Assembly (NCBI RefSeq): GCF_003852525.1
Contig: NZ_QAJL01000001.1
Location: forward strand, 1,935,268-1,999,267
Length of the DNA stretch: 64,000 bases
Source of the DNA: Pedobacter sp. KBW06
Lineage (GTDB): Bacteria > Bacteroidota > Bacteroidia > Sphingobacteriales > Sphingobacteriaceae
Direction: 5' to 3'
Numbering within the stretch: the first letter of the stretch is position 1; the number at the start of each line of letters is the position of its first letter. The notes beneath the pieces were generated by a model. It ran no database searches and was not told where the DNA came from. It saw only the letters and a list, made by a program, of their open reading frames with translations. Made by a program: the position numbers and the translations under genes. Below are positions 53,845-61,297 of the stretch, in pieces.

Positions 53845-54054
53845 ATGCTAAAATTCAAAAATGCTCAGCCACTGAGCAGAAGCGAGATGAAAAATCTCAT
53901 TGGAGGCAACGGGAGCAGCGGAAAAATCCGCTGCATGGTAGAATGCCTGGTAGACCCGGACACCAATCAGGGCTTCTGTTTCGACGGAAGGCCATGCAAC
54001 ATCTATTACTGCGGCCCTAATCCTGAAAAGGACTTTGGCTATAAATGTCAATAA
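53845..54054 (+). CDS. Array peptide 13 (class A, 6 Cys)
   Basis: 69 residues. Leader MLKFKNAQPLSRSEMK then NLIGG (like peptide 6); core NGSSGKIRC; gaps 3, 10, 5, 4, 11. The end YYCGPNPEKDFGYKCQ is like peptide 7, so leader and core have different nearest relatives, which suggests recombination within the array. Confidence 0.9.
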   Translation: MLKFKNAQPLSRSEMKNLIGGNGSSGKIRCMVECLVDPDTNQGFCFDGRPCNIYYCGPNPEKDFGYKCQ

Positions 54055-54082
54055 CTAACCATTCTATTTAAAACCAAACCTT

Positions 54083-54283
54083 ATGTTAACACTTAAAAAT
54101 GCGCAGACACTGGGCAGAACCGAAATGAAAAACCTCTTGGGAGGACAGGAAACCACAAGCGCCAGATACATTTGTGAAACCTCCTGCATTCCCGATGGAA
54201 TTTGCGACGATGGCTCATCCTGTGTCGTTTATTTCTGTGGCCCTCATCCAATCAGAGACAGAGGCTACAGGTGTGAAAATTAA
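54083..54283 (+). CDS. Array peptide 14 (class A, 6 Cys, short loop)
   Basis: 66 residues. Leader MLTLKNAQTLGRTEMK then NLLGG; core QETTSARYIC; gaps 3, 5, 5, 4, 11. Short second loop as in peptides 6 and 15. Ends RGYRCEN. Confidence 0.9.
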   Translation: MLTLKNAQTLGRTEMKNLLGGQETTSARYICETSCIPDGICDDGSSCVVYFCGPHPIRDRGYRCEN

Positions 54284-54307
54284 AAATTCATCTTAAAATC
54301 AATCCTA

Positions 54308-54499
54308 ATGTTAAAATTTAAAAACGCTCAGACACTGAGCAGAACCGAAATGAAAAAACTCATGGGAGGACATGACGAAAATGCAGCCAGATTCATTTGT
54401 CAAAACTGGTGCACTAGTCAATCCGACTGCGAGACAGGCAGCTGCCGTATTTATAGTTGTGGCCCTAAGCCAAAGGACACTGGCTACAAATGTCAGTAA
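54308..54499 (+). CDS. Array peptide 15 (class A, 6 Cys, CX4C variant)
   Basis: 63 residues. Leader MLKFKNAQTLSRTEMK then KLMGG; core HDENAARFIC; gaps 3, 5, 4, 4, 10. It is the only member with four rather than five residues between Cys3 and Cys4, and has the shortest core (42 residues). Confidence 0.9.
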   Translation: MLKFKNAQTLSRTEMKKLMGGHDENAARFICQNWCTSQSDCETGSCRIYSCGPKPKDTGYKCQ

Positions 54500-54528
54500 T
54501 CAGACTTCAATTACCTGAATTAAATGCT

Positions 54529-54732
54529 ATGTTAAAACTAAAAAATGCCCGAATGCTTGGTAGAACCGACATGAAAAAATTTGTCGGGGGAACCAATACC
54601 GGCAAGGGAAGACCATGCCCGGGCGATTGTATTATCGGCGAAGATGAAAGGTATTGCCGCAATGGAAGAACATGTCAGATGGTCGAATGTGAACCCGGCC
54701 AGGATAAGTTTTATGCCTATCGCTGCCTGTAA
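54529..54732 (+). CDS. Array peptide 16 (class A, 6 Cys)
   Basis: 67 residues from the ATG at 54529; an upstream in-frame GTG (54490) would overlap peptide 15 and break the leader pattern. Leader MLKLKNARMLGRTDMK then KFVGG; core TNTGKGRPC; gaps 3, 8, 5, 4, 11. Last class A gene of module 3. Confidence 0.9.
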   Translation: MLKLKNARMLGRTDMKKFVGGTNTGKGRPCPGDCIIGEDERYCRNGRTCQMVECEPGQDKFYAYRCL

Positions 54733-54774
54733 GTAAAAAAATAATCAACTGTAATTCACCTTAAACTAAATGAG

Positions 54775-54981
54775 ATGTTAAACAACAATTCCAATCCGAA
54801 AGGACATCAGAAACTGGACAGAAATGCCCTTAAAAAAGTTACCGGGGGAGGGCGTATTGACAGCTGTCCGGGAAATTGCACCCACCGTGTAGGAAGCGTG
54901 CTCGTTCCCGGATGTCTTCCTGATCAGCAATGTCTTGGCTACCAGTGCAGCAATGGCTGGTGGGCTTCAGTATGTGGCTAA
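54775..54981 (+). CDS. Array peptide 17 (class B, 6 Cys)
   Basis: 68 residues. Leader MLNNNSNPKGHQKLDRNALK then KVTGG; core GRIDSC; gaps 3, 11, 5, 4, 8. LDRNALK departs from the usual LNRNELK. The end NGWWASVCG has two adjacent Trp, unique in the array apart from the single Trp residues elsewhere. Confidence 0.9.
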   Translation: MLNNNSNPKGHQKLDRNALKKVTGGGRIDSCPGNCTHRVGSVLVPGCLPDQQCLGYQCSNGWWASVCG

Positions 54982-55007
54982 ATATGAACTCCATTAAACC
55001 TAAACAC

Positions 55008-55220
55008 ATGTTAAAAAACACGTTAAAACTACAGGGAAATCAAAAGCTAAACAGAAATGAGCTTAAAAAGGTAACAGGCGGAGCTGGAAACCCTTCCAGA
55101 AATTGTCCTGAAAATTGCTTTATTGATGCCAATCTGCCCAATGGGGATAGTTGTGATGCACCGCTAAAATGCCTTCCTTCCATGTGTCATGGAGGATGGG
55201 ACGGAAACACCTGTCAATAA
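55008..55220 (+). CDS. Array peptide 18 (class B, 6 Cys)
   Basis: 70 residues from the ATG at 55008; the open frame runs further upstream into peptide 17 but the leader fixes the start. Leader ends QKLNRNELKKVTGG; core AGNPSRNC; gaps 3, 11, 5, 4, 8. A hairpin follows 4 nt after the stop. Confidence 0.9.
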   Translation: MLKNTLKLQGNQKLNRNELKKVTGGAGNPSRNCPENCFIDANLPNGDSCDAPLKCLPSMCHGGWDGNTCQ

Positions 55221-55223
55221 AAT

Positions 55224-55252
55224 AGCCGGTGCCGGTAAAACCGGTATCGGTT
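55224..55252 (+). repeat. Hairpin after peptide 18
   Basis: 13-bp stem with three or four G-T pairs (55224-55236 with 55240-55252) and an AAA loop. No T run follows on the plus strand. Confidence 0.65.
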
Positions 55253-55285
55253 AACTCTGATAAAAACCAAATTAAATCAAACCTT

Positions 55286-55498
55286 ATGTTAAAGATCAAT
55301 TTAAACACCTTAAAAAAGTTAAACAGGAATGACCTCAAAAAAGTAACAGGAGGTTTAAGACCACCGGATTGCACTTTCGTATGCAGTTACCGCATTAACA
55401 ACGGCCCAAGACGGGTAGGCTGTCCTGACTATGAAGAATGTGTGCCTTACACTTGCGACGACAACGTGAGTACCGGACACAGATGCGAACCATTGTAA
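55286..55498 (+). CDS. Array peptide 19 (class B, 6 Cys)
   Basis: 70 residues from the ATG at 55286, chosen by the leader pattern (MLKINLNTLKKLNRNDLK then KVTGG). Core LRPPDC; gaps 3, 12, 5, 4, 9. Close homologue of peptide 9 in module 2. Confidence 0.9.
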   Translation: MLKINLNTLKKLNRNDLKKVTGGLRPPDCTFVCSYRINNGPRRVGCPDYEECVPYTCDDNVSTGHRCEPL

Positions 55499-55529
55499 AG
55501 ATTAATTTTCTCAACCAAACCCAAATCCG

Positions 55530-55730
55530 ATGTTACCACTAAAAGAAGCCAAAAGACTAAACAGAAACGAACTGAAAGGAATAACAGGTGGCGTTAAAAA
55601 TTTCAACTGCCCGATGTTTTGCAGCCACTATGTAGAAGGAGCTGAGACCATAGGCTGTCCTGATGGCCAGCTTTGCGACCGATATCCTTGTGGCATCAAT
55701 GATGTCGGATACCGATGCGGAGCCGCATAA
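55530..55730 (+). CDS. Array peptide 20 (class B, 6 Cys)
   Basis: 66 residues. Leader MLPLKEAKRLNRNELK then GITGG: it begins like class A (MLxLKxA) and ends like class B (LNRNELK), so it looks like a hybrid leader. Core VKNFNC; gaps 3, 11, 5, 4, 8. Confidence 0.9.
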   Translation: MLPLKEAKRLNRNELKGITGGVKNFNCPMFCSHYVEGAETIGCPDGQLCDRYPCGINDVGYRCGAA

Positions 55731-55782
55731 AATCAACTGACACCAAAGAATAAACTAAGCGATCATCCTAAAACTTAAATTT

Positions 55783-55998
55783 ATGTTATCTCAAAAATTA
55801 AAAAGCAATATAAAACTAAACAGAACCGAATTAAAAAACATCACTGGCGGAAATGACCAGAACCAGGCATCGACTCCTTTTTGTCCTAAAAGATGCAGTT
55901 TTGACGACAATGGAGGCTCTATTGGTTGCCCCGAACACTTGCATTGCGAAGAATTCCAATGCTGGCATGGCATATACACCACCAGGTGTGTTGCCTAA
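55783..55998 (+). CDS. Array peptide 21 (class B, 6 Cys)
   Basis: 71 residues. Leader MLSQKLKSNIKLNRTELK then NITGG; core NDQNQASTPFC; gaps 3, 10, 5, 4, 8. Sister of peptide 22 (SQKLK start, IYTTRCV and IYATRCV ends). Confidence 0.9.
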   Translation: MLSQKLKSNIKLNRTELKNITGGNDQNQASTPFCPKRCSFDDNGGSIGCPEHLHCEEFQCWHGIYTTRCVA

Positions 55999-56052
55999 AC
56001 AATGAATCCAGGAGCAGCTATTTAAACTAACTTTTCAATAAACCCAAATTTT

Positions 56053-56268
56053 ATGCGATCTCAAAAATTAAAAAACACCAAAAAACTGAGCAGAAACGAG
56101 TTAAAAAACGTTGTTGGCGGAAATGGCCGGGGGCCTGTACGTCCGGAGCTCTGCGAATTGGCATGCGGGTTTAACGAAGACCTGAGTGTCTTTGGCTGCG
56201 CTGAAAATCAAAGATGTGAAACCTACCTCTGCAAGACAAATATCTATGCAACAAGGTGTGTTTTATAA
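56053..56268 (+). CDS. Array peptide 22 (class B, 6 Cys)
   Basis: 71 residues. Leader MRSQKLKNTKKLSRNELK then NVVGG; core NGRGPVRPELC; gaps 3, 10, 5, 4, 8. Last gene of the array, followed by a hairpin terminator. Confidence 0.9.
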   Translation: MRSQKLKNTKKLSRNELKNVVGGNGRGPVRPELCELACGFNEDLSVFGCAENQRCETYLCKTNIYATRCVL

Positions 56269-56281
56269 TTAATTGAAAATG

Positions 56282-56310
56282 GGGGCATCTTAAAACGATG
56301 CCTCTATTTT
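56282..56310 (+). terminator. Terminator at the end of the peptide array
   Basis: 8-bp stem with one mismatch (56282-56289 with 56297-56304), 7-nt loop and TATTTT. Confidence 0.7.
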
Positions 56311-56328
56311 GAAATTGATTGCCCTCCG

Positions 56329-56940
56329 CTAATAAAACTGCTTAACGCTCTCTATCGCCCCGTTATCTTCATTCACAAACAGATAAACGAAGCCATTGTC
56401 CTTAAACAGCTGACAATCTTTAATCTCAAACTGCCCTAAAAAGAATAAGGGCCGGTCCTCTTTTATGATCCATTGAGGACTCTGAATCCATTTCGGTGCT
56501 TTTTTATGATAACGGAATAATTCATTAAAGCGCCCTTTAATTGCCTGTTTAATTTCTGATTTAACCTTCAGCCCTTCTGCCGCAGGCAAGATGTATTTTT
56601 CAACAAACACCGTGTCCGCATCTATGTATCCGGGCTGGGTTTCCAGGATTAAGGAATAACGTTCCTCATACCCTTTATACACAGAAAAAGAGATTTCCTT
56701 TTTTGTCAGAAACAACTGAATAAGGCCCTGCGCATCATAACAACCTACGATTGTTTTAAGGTTAAGCGCTGCCAGATACAGGAAAGGGCCGCTAGCTGAG
56801 ACATAGGTTCCGGTCCAATTCAGCGAATCATCAGACAACAACATTTCAAGTCCGGAATTTTCAGAAAGTGTAGCCTCCAGCTCAGGTCCGCTGACTTTCC
56901 CTTCCACGAATTCTTTTAAAAAATCAAGTGCTTCCTGCAT
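56329..56940 (-). CDS. Unrecognised soluble protein next to the array
   Basis: 203 residues, no signal peptide, no membrane helix. MQEALDFLKEFVEGKVSGPELEATL is an amphipathic start, the middle is beta-rich with FLYLAALNL, and the C-terminus is LFVNEDNGAIESVKQFY. It lies downstream of ccmB on the same strand (56 bp) and convergent with the array. Single unknown proteins beside toxin genes can be immunity proteins, but nothing in the sequence proves that here. Confidence 0.7.
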   Translation of the reverse strand: MQEALDFLKEFVEGKVSGPELEATLSENSGLEMLLSDDSLNWTGTYVSASGPFLYLAALNLKTIVGCYDAQGLIQLFLTKKEISFSVYKGYEERYSLILETQPGYIDADTVFVEKYILPAAEGLKVKSEIKQAIKGRFNELFRYHKKAPKWIQSPQWIIKEDRPLFFLGQFEIKDCQLFKDNGFVYLFVNEDNGAIESVKQFY

Positions 56941-56996
56941 TACTAAAATTTATGATTAAACGCCTGGCGCTAAAATACGATTCCTTTCAGACTTCG

Positions 56997-57656
56997 TTAA
57001 TCTCTCCAGAGGTATGGAAAAAGGATCAGTGAAACTGCCATCACCAGCGCATTTATGATCAGCAGGATTCCAATTTCATCCATGCTCACACTCCTGTCCA
57101 GCCCGTCTATCGCGTTTTTTGTCAGCTTGATCAGTACGATCAGGACAGGTATAATCACCGGAAAACTCAGAATTGCCATGAGCATCCCGCCATTCCCCGC
57201 TTTGGAAGCAATTGCGGATACCATCGTGAATATCGTAGAAAAGCTTAAACTTCCCAGCAAAGTAGCCACAATGTATAAACCCAGATCCTCGGGTACATAA
57301 TTGAACACCAGGGTATAAAAGCCCAGTGCAATAACCGTCAGCAGCATCATCAGCAAGACATTGTAAATGGTCTTTGAAATGATCAGTGCCAGCGGACTCG
57401 CTATGGTATAAATATACAGCTGCCTGCCTTTGCTTTCCTGGAGAAAGCTTTTTGAAACTGCATTGATCGAAGCAAATAACATGATGATCCAGAATAAAGC
57501 ATTCCAGGTGATCTTCTCTACACTGACAAAAGACAAATAGCAGACAAAAACAGTGGACACCACATAGAGAAGAACGCCATTTAAAGCATATTTAGAACGC
57601 CATTCCAGCAGCAACTCTTTCTTGATTAAAAACTTTACCTGATCTATTAAATTCAT
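56997..57656 (-). CDS. ccmB: Heme exporter subunit CcmB
   Basis: 219 residues with six membrane helices. LIKKELLLEWRSKYALNGVLLYVV and SFLQESKGRQLYIYTIASPLALIISKTIYN match CcmB, the membrane part of the CcmAB ABC transporter that frees heme-loaded CcmE from CcmC. The ATPase ccmA is not in this window. Its usual neighbour ccmC is on the other side of the peptide array. Confidence 0.88.
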   Translation of the reverse strand: MNLIDQVKFLIKKELLLEWRSKYALNGVLLYVVSTVFVCYLSFVSVEKITWNALFWIIMLFASINAVSKSFLQESKGRQLYIYTIASPLALIISKTIYNVLLMMLLTVIALGFYTLVFNYVPEDLGLYIVATLLGSLSFSTIFTMVSAIASKAGNGGMLMAILSFPVIIPVLIVLIKLTKNAIDGLDRSVSMDEIGILLIINALVMAVSLILFPYLWRD

Positions 57657-57729
57657 GCAGCCGCAAAGATAATTCTTAATCCCCTATCTTTTATCTTTGT
57701 AAATTAAATATCCATAATATTGTATTCCT

Positions 57730-58221
57730 ATGAATATTCAGTATTGCAGTATTTTACAAAGTCCGCTTGGCCCCATCAGCATCATTGCTGATGAACAGTT
57801 TGTACAGCAGATCACCTTCAAAGAAAACCTTTTCACAGAGCCGCAGGAAAACGAGGTCACTCAACTTGCCGCGTCTCAATTAACAGCTTATTTCGAAGGG
57901 AACCTAAAGACTTTTACCTTACCCATTAAACAAGCCGGAACAGCGTTCCAGCAAGAGGTCTGGTCTGCCTTACTTACCATAGATTACGGGGTAACGAGAT
58001 CTTACCTGCAAATGGCGAAGCAGATGAACAATGTACTGGCCATAAGGGCGATGGCAGCAGCGAATGGAAAGAATAACCTCGCTATTGTTGTACCTTGCCA
58101 CAGGGTGATCGGGAGCGATGGCACTTTGGTAGGCTATGCCGGATCACTCTGGCGCAAAAAATGGTTGCTGGACCATGAACGGGAAGTTAGTCAGCAGGGA
58201 CAAATGACCTTAAAATTCTAA
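57730..58221 (+). CDS. ogt: Methylated-DNA-protein cysteine methyltransferase
   Basis: 163 residues. The acceptor Cys123 is in VVPCHRVIGSDG, preceded by the helix-turn-helix AMAAANGKNN. It removes methyl groups from O6-methylguanine by suicide transfer. No Ada regulatory domain is fused, so it is of the Ogt type. Divergent from ccmB; 5 bp before the DUF421 gene. Confidence 0.93.
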   Translation: MNIQYCSILQSPLGPISIIADEQFVQQITFKENLFTEPQENEVTQLAASQLTAYFEGNLKTFTLPIKQAGTAFQQEVWSALLTIDYGVTRSYLQMAKQMNNVLAIRAMAAANGKNNLAIVVPCHRVIGSDGTLVGYAGSLWRKKWLLDHEREVSQQGQMTLKF

Positions 58222-58225
58222 ACAC

Positions 58226-58741
58226 ATGAACCAATACCTCGACATCATACTAAGAAGCCTTGCCGTTTATGCATTTATGCTGATCGCCATTCGTTTAACC
58301 GGAAAAAAGGAACTCTCTCAGCTAAACACCACCGATGTGGTGCTGATCCTGCTCATCAGTAATGCGGTTCAGAATGCAATGGTAGGCAACAATACCAGTC
58401 TGTTGGGTGGCCTCGTTGCCGCAGCGGTCCTGTTTGCCCTGAATTACGCCTTAAAAAAGCTGATGTTTAAGAGTAAAAAATTCAGGGAGCTGCTGTCGGA
58501 AAAACCGGAAATCCTGATCCACGATGGAAACCTCGATTTCGCAACGCTCAGCAAGCTGGACATCAGCAATGAAGAACTCCGGGAAGCCATGAGAGAACAT
58601 GGCGTAGAGCGATACAAAGATGTAAAACTGGCCATGTTTGAAACAGATGGCAACATCAGCATCATCACCGGTTCAGGAGACCTGAAGCAAACCCAATACA
58701 AACGCAAAAAGAAACACAAATCGCTGGGCTCACTGAACTAA
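58226..58741 (+). CDS. DUF421 (YetF-like) membrane protein
   Basis: 171 residues. Three N-terminal membrane helices (about 5-25, 37-55, 58-75) with the RLTGKKELSQLNTTDVVLILLISNAVQNAMVG motif, then a soluble domain (KPEILIHDGNLDFATLSKLDISNEELREAMREHGV). This is the DUF421/YetF layout; function is not settled. Confidence 0.88.
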   Translation: MNQYLDIILRSLAVYAFMLIAIRLTGKKELSQLNTTDVVLILLISNAVQNAMVGNNTSLLGGLVAAAVLFALNYALKKLMFKSKKFRELLSEKPEILIHDGNLDFATLSKLDISNEELREAMREHGVERYKDVKLAMFETDGNISIITGSGDLKQTQYKRKKKHKSLGSLN

Positions 58742-58789
58742 AAACATCATTTCTTATAGAGAGATCATCTCCTGCCTAAAAAGCAACGC

Positions 58790-58856
58790 AAAAAAATTCC
58801 GGAACCGGTTAAACCCAGGCGATCCGAAGAAAGCGAAGGAACAACCAGTTCCGGAA
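58790..58856 (-). terminator. Terminator of the 58871 gene
   Basis: 14-bp inverted repeat with one non-Watson-Crick pair (58797-58810 and 58843-58856), which on the minus strand is a T-G wobble followed by a run of seven T. Confidence 0.75.
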
Positions 58857-58870
58857 AAATATTTATGCAA

Positions 58871-59296
58871 TTATACTGTAGCTCCACCAGGCACTGCAGT
58901 ATTCACTACAACGACCTTAGGCCTTCTTACTGTAATTAAAATAAACGCACCTGCCAGGATCACGTACCAGCCCCATTTATATTTCACCATTCCTGACGCC
59001 AGGTTTACCAGCTTTTTGAACTGAAGAAAACCAAACGAACCATGCACTTTGAAATAAATGCCGACCAAACTGATCGCCACCAATACAATTCCTGCCCATC
59101 CGGCAAATTTGATCAGTCCGGCTTTCTGGGTAAAGGCACCCAATAACCCGATCGCTACCACCACATAAAACGTGATCGCTAAAGTCTGATCCAGATCAAA
59201 ATAATTCCAGTTGCCAATAATCGGAATGCGCAGCAAAGGACAAATTCCGCCAATTGCCATAATCACCGCACCTATAATTCCCTGAGCCCTCATCAC
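58871..59296 (-). CDS. Four-helix membrane protein, unrecognised
   Basis: 141 residues with four hydrophobic segments (about 5-22, 38-55, 63-82, 108-127). Gly-rich helices, no charged motif. It follows gldC directly: the two genes abut without a spacer, so it is co-transcribed. Function unknown. Confidence 0.7.
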   Translation of the reverse strand: MMRAQGIIGAVIMAIGGICPLLRIPIIGNWNYFDLDQTLAITFYVVVAIGLLGAFTQKAGLIKFAGWAGIVLVAISLVGIYFKVHGSFGFLQFKKLVNLASGMVKYKWGWYVILAGAFILITVRRPKVVVVNTAVPGGATV

Positions 59297-59632
59297 TTAT
59301 TGTTGTGTATTGATGCCCATTTTATCGGCAAAATGCGCGCAGTAATCACGCAGATCTTCGACGATTAATTTCTCTCCGGTAGCTTTAAGAAAGCTATCTC
59401 CCATGGTCTGCAAGGTTTCATAAAAGAACCTTTTCATTTCATCAACAGGCATGTCTTTAGTCCATAAGTCAATGCGCATAGAGTTTTTATAATTATGGTC
59501 CCAAAGGGCCAACATCATTGACTTTACAGGCACCTGCTCCTGACTTTTCGAGTCTGTAGATTCCCAAAGGATATTGTCAGGTACATTGTTATCATCTAAC
59601 TGCACCGTAATTTTAATTTCTGCTTGTTTCAT
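59297..59632 (-). CDS. gldC: Gliding motility protein GldC
   Basis: 111 residues. MKQAEIKITVQLDDNNVPDNILWESTDS and MLALWDHNYKNSMRIDLWTKDMPVDEMKRFFYETLQTMGDS are highly characteristic of GldC. It is found in many Bacteroidota, including ones that do not glide, so motility cannot be claimed from it. Confidence 0.92.
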   Translation of the reverse strand: MKQAEIKITVQLDDNNVPDNILWESTDSKSQEQVPVKSMMLALWDHNYKNSMRIDLWTKDMPVDEMKRFFYETLQTMGDSFLKATGEKLIVEDLRDYCAHFADKMGINTQQ

Positions 59633-59911
59633 TTAATATATACTGACTTTTATAATAAAAACTAAGATGATGGTGAAAACAATAAAGGCACATTCTATCG
59701 CCCATATCTTTCTCAACTCCGGAATAAACTTTCTGAAAATCTGATCGGAGACGAAAGAAACCAGGACAATTAAAAAACTAAACCACATTAATATCCTCGA
59801 CAGGTCGATTGTCTTTTCCGATGGCGCAGGTGATTTTTCTAACATCATCAGCACAGCAATCACCAGAAAGATCGCGGAAACAATATTAAGCGGGGTCAGT
59901 TTTACTTTCAA
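59633..59911 (-). CDS. Small two- to three-helix membrane protein
   Basis: 92 residues. Hydrophobic segments near 8-22, 40-57 and 72-90. The only start in place is TTG at 59911. It lies exactly between the helicase and gldC with no gap to gldC. No family recognised. Confidence 0.6.
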   Translation of the reverse strand: MKVKLTPLNIVSAIFLVIAVLMMLEKSPAPSEKTIDLSRILMWFSFLIVLVSFVSDQIFRKFIPELRKIWAIECAFIVFTIILVFIIKVSIY

Positions 59912-59923
59912 TTCCTCAGTTTT

Positions 59924-61255
59924 TTACTTCCTTTTTTTGAATTTCTTAGACTTCCAGGCAGGAGTTTTGTTTTTGTTCTTCTCCCTTTCTGCAGCAGCAA
60001 TCGATGCCGCATGTTTTTTCTCGTGGAAAGCTCCTTTAAAATCAGGATCATCCTTACGTTTCTGGTCGTCAATTGCCCTGGCAATGGCCTGACGTTCTTC
60101 ATAAGGAGTCTCTTCCACAAAAACTTCTGCCGGCAAAGGTACTACAGGAATCTCCTGTCTGATTAACTTTTGTATTTTCTCAATGTAATATTTTTCCGCA
60201 GGTGTGAAAAAAGTGAGGGCATCACCTTTCGCATAAGCACGGCCGGTACGTCCGATTCTATGTACATAATCTTCGATAATGATCGGTACATCAAAATTGA
60301 TCACATGACTCACTTCAGAAACATCAATTCCACGGGAAGCCACATCTGTAGCCACCAATACCCTGACATTTCCTTCTTTAAAACTATTGATGGAATTGAT
60401 CCTGGTATTCTGACCTTTATTCGCATGGATTACCCTTACCGCTTCTGCACCGAATTTGCGTTCGATAAAGCTAAAGATGTTGTCCGCTACTGTTTTCGTT
60501 TTACAGAAAATGATCAGTCTTTTAAATTCCTCATCATTTTTCAGCAGGTGCTGTAAAAGGTTGATTTTGGTCTTTAAATTGGGCACCTCATACAGTGTTT
60601 GCGTAACGGTCTGAGCCGGTGTAGCCTGTAAGCCCACTTCTATAATGGTGGGGTGCTTGAGGAAATCTCCGGCAATCTTTTGTACCAGATCACTCATCGT
60701 TGCAGAAAACAACAGGTTCTGACGTCTGCGGGGAACCACTTCCAAAATGCGGTGAATAGAGCCGATAAAGCCCATGTCCATCATTTTATCCGCTTCATCT
60801 AAAACCAGGAATTTCAAATACTGGGTATTGATGTGTCCTGCAAGATAAATATCCAGGAATCTTCCCGGAGTGGCAACAATAATATCGACACCCGCTTTGA
60901 TCTGTTCAATTTGTGTTTTCGGACCAAGACCACCATAAACCACTACGGTACGGAGGTCTGTATATTTAGAGAAAATCTTGATATGTTCAGTAATCTGCAT
61001 CGCCAGCTCTCTTGTTGGAGCCAGGATTAAAGCACGGGCGGCATCTCCCTGTGCATATTTCAATTGCATTAAGATCGGCAAAACATAGGCTGCAGTCTTT
61101 CCTGTTCCGGTTTCAGCAATGCCGAAGATGTCCTGTCCTGATAAAACAGGCGCAATTGCTTTTTCTTGTATTGGGGTGGCATGAGTAAACCCGGCATCAG
61201 CTACAGCATTTAAAATCTGGCGATTAAGGTTAAACTCTTCAAATGTTTTGGGCAT
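59924..61255 (-). CDS. DEAD-box RNA helicase
   Basis: 443 residues. All motifs are present: Q motif, AETGTGKT (Walker A), PTRELA, DEAD in VLDEADKMMDMGF, SAT, and HRIGRTGRAYAKGD. A Lys-rich C-terminal tail (from about 385) is typical of the RhlE type and binds RNA. It likely acts in ribosome assembly or RNA decay. Confidence 0.93.
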   Translation of the reverse strand: MPKTFEEFNLNRQILNAVADAGFTHATPIQEKAIAPVLSGQDIFGIAETGTGKTAAYVLPILMQLKYAQGDAARALILAPTRELAMQITEHIKIFSKYTDLRTVVVYGGLGPKTQIEQIKAGVDIIVATPGRFLDIYLAGHINTQYLKFLVLDEADKMMDMGFIGSIHRILEVVPRRRQNLLFSATMSDLVQKIAGDFLKHPTIIEVGLQATPAQTVTQTLYEVPNLKTKINLLQHLLKNDEEFKRLIIFCKTKTVADNIFSFIERKFGAEAVRVIHANKGQNTRINSINSFKEGNVRVLVATDVASRGIDVSEVSHVINFDVPIIIEDYVHRIGRTGRAYAKGDALTFFTPAEKYYIEKIQKLIRQEIPVVPLPAEVFVEETPYEERQAIARAIDDQKRKDDPDFKGAFHEKKHAASIAAAEREKNKNKTPAWKSKKFKKRK

Positions 61256-61297
61256 TTTGCAAATATACTATTATTTACAGGATCAGTAATTACATTT

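Noticed and set aside
50384..55982. Minus-strand open frames across the peptide array
   Set aside because: They are antisense shadows of the peptide genes; the plus frames explain the conserved leaders and cysteines.
49675..56268. CRISPR array or other short tandem repeat
   Set aside because: The periodic similarity comes from coding leaders of 17-26 codons with diverging sequence, not identical repeats with equal spacers.
49675..56268. Mobile element or phage origin of the array
   Set aside because: No transposase, integrase, tRNA end or terminal inverted repeat was seen; the insertion idea rests only on the split ccm genes.
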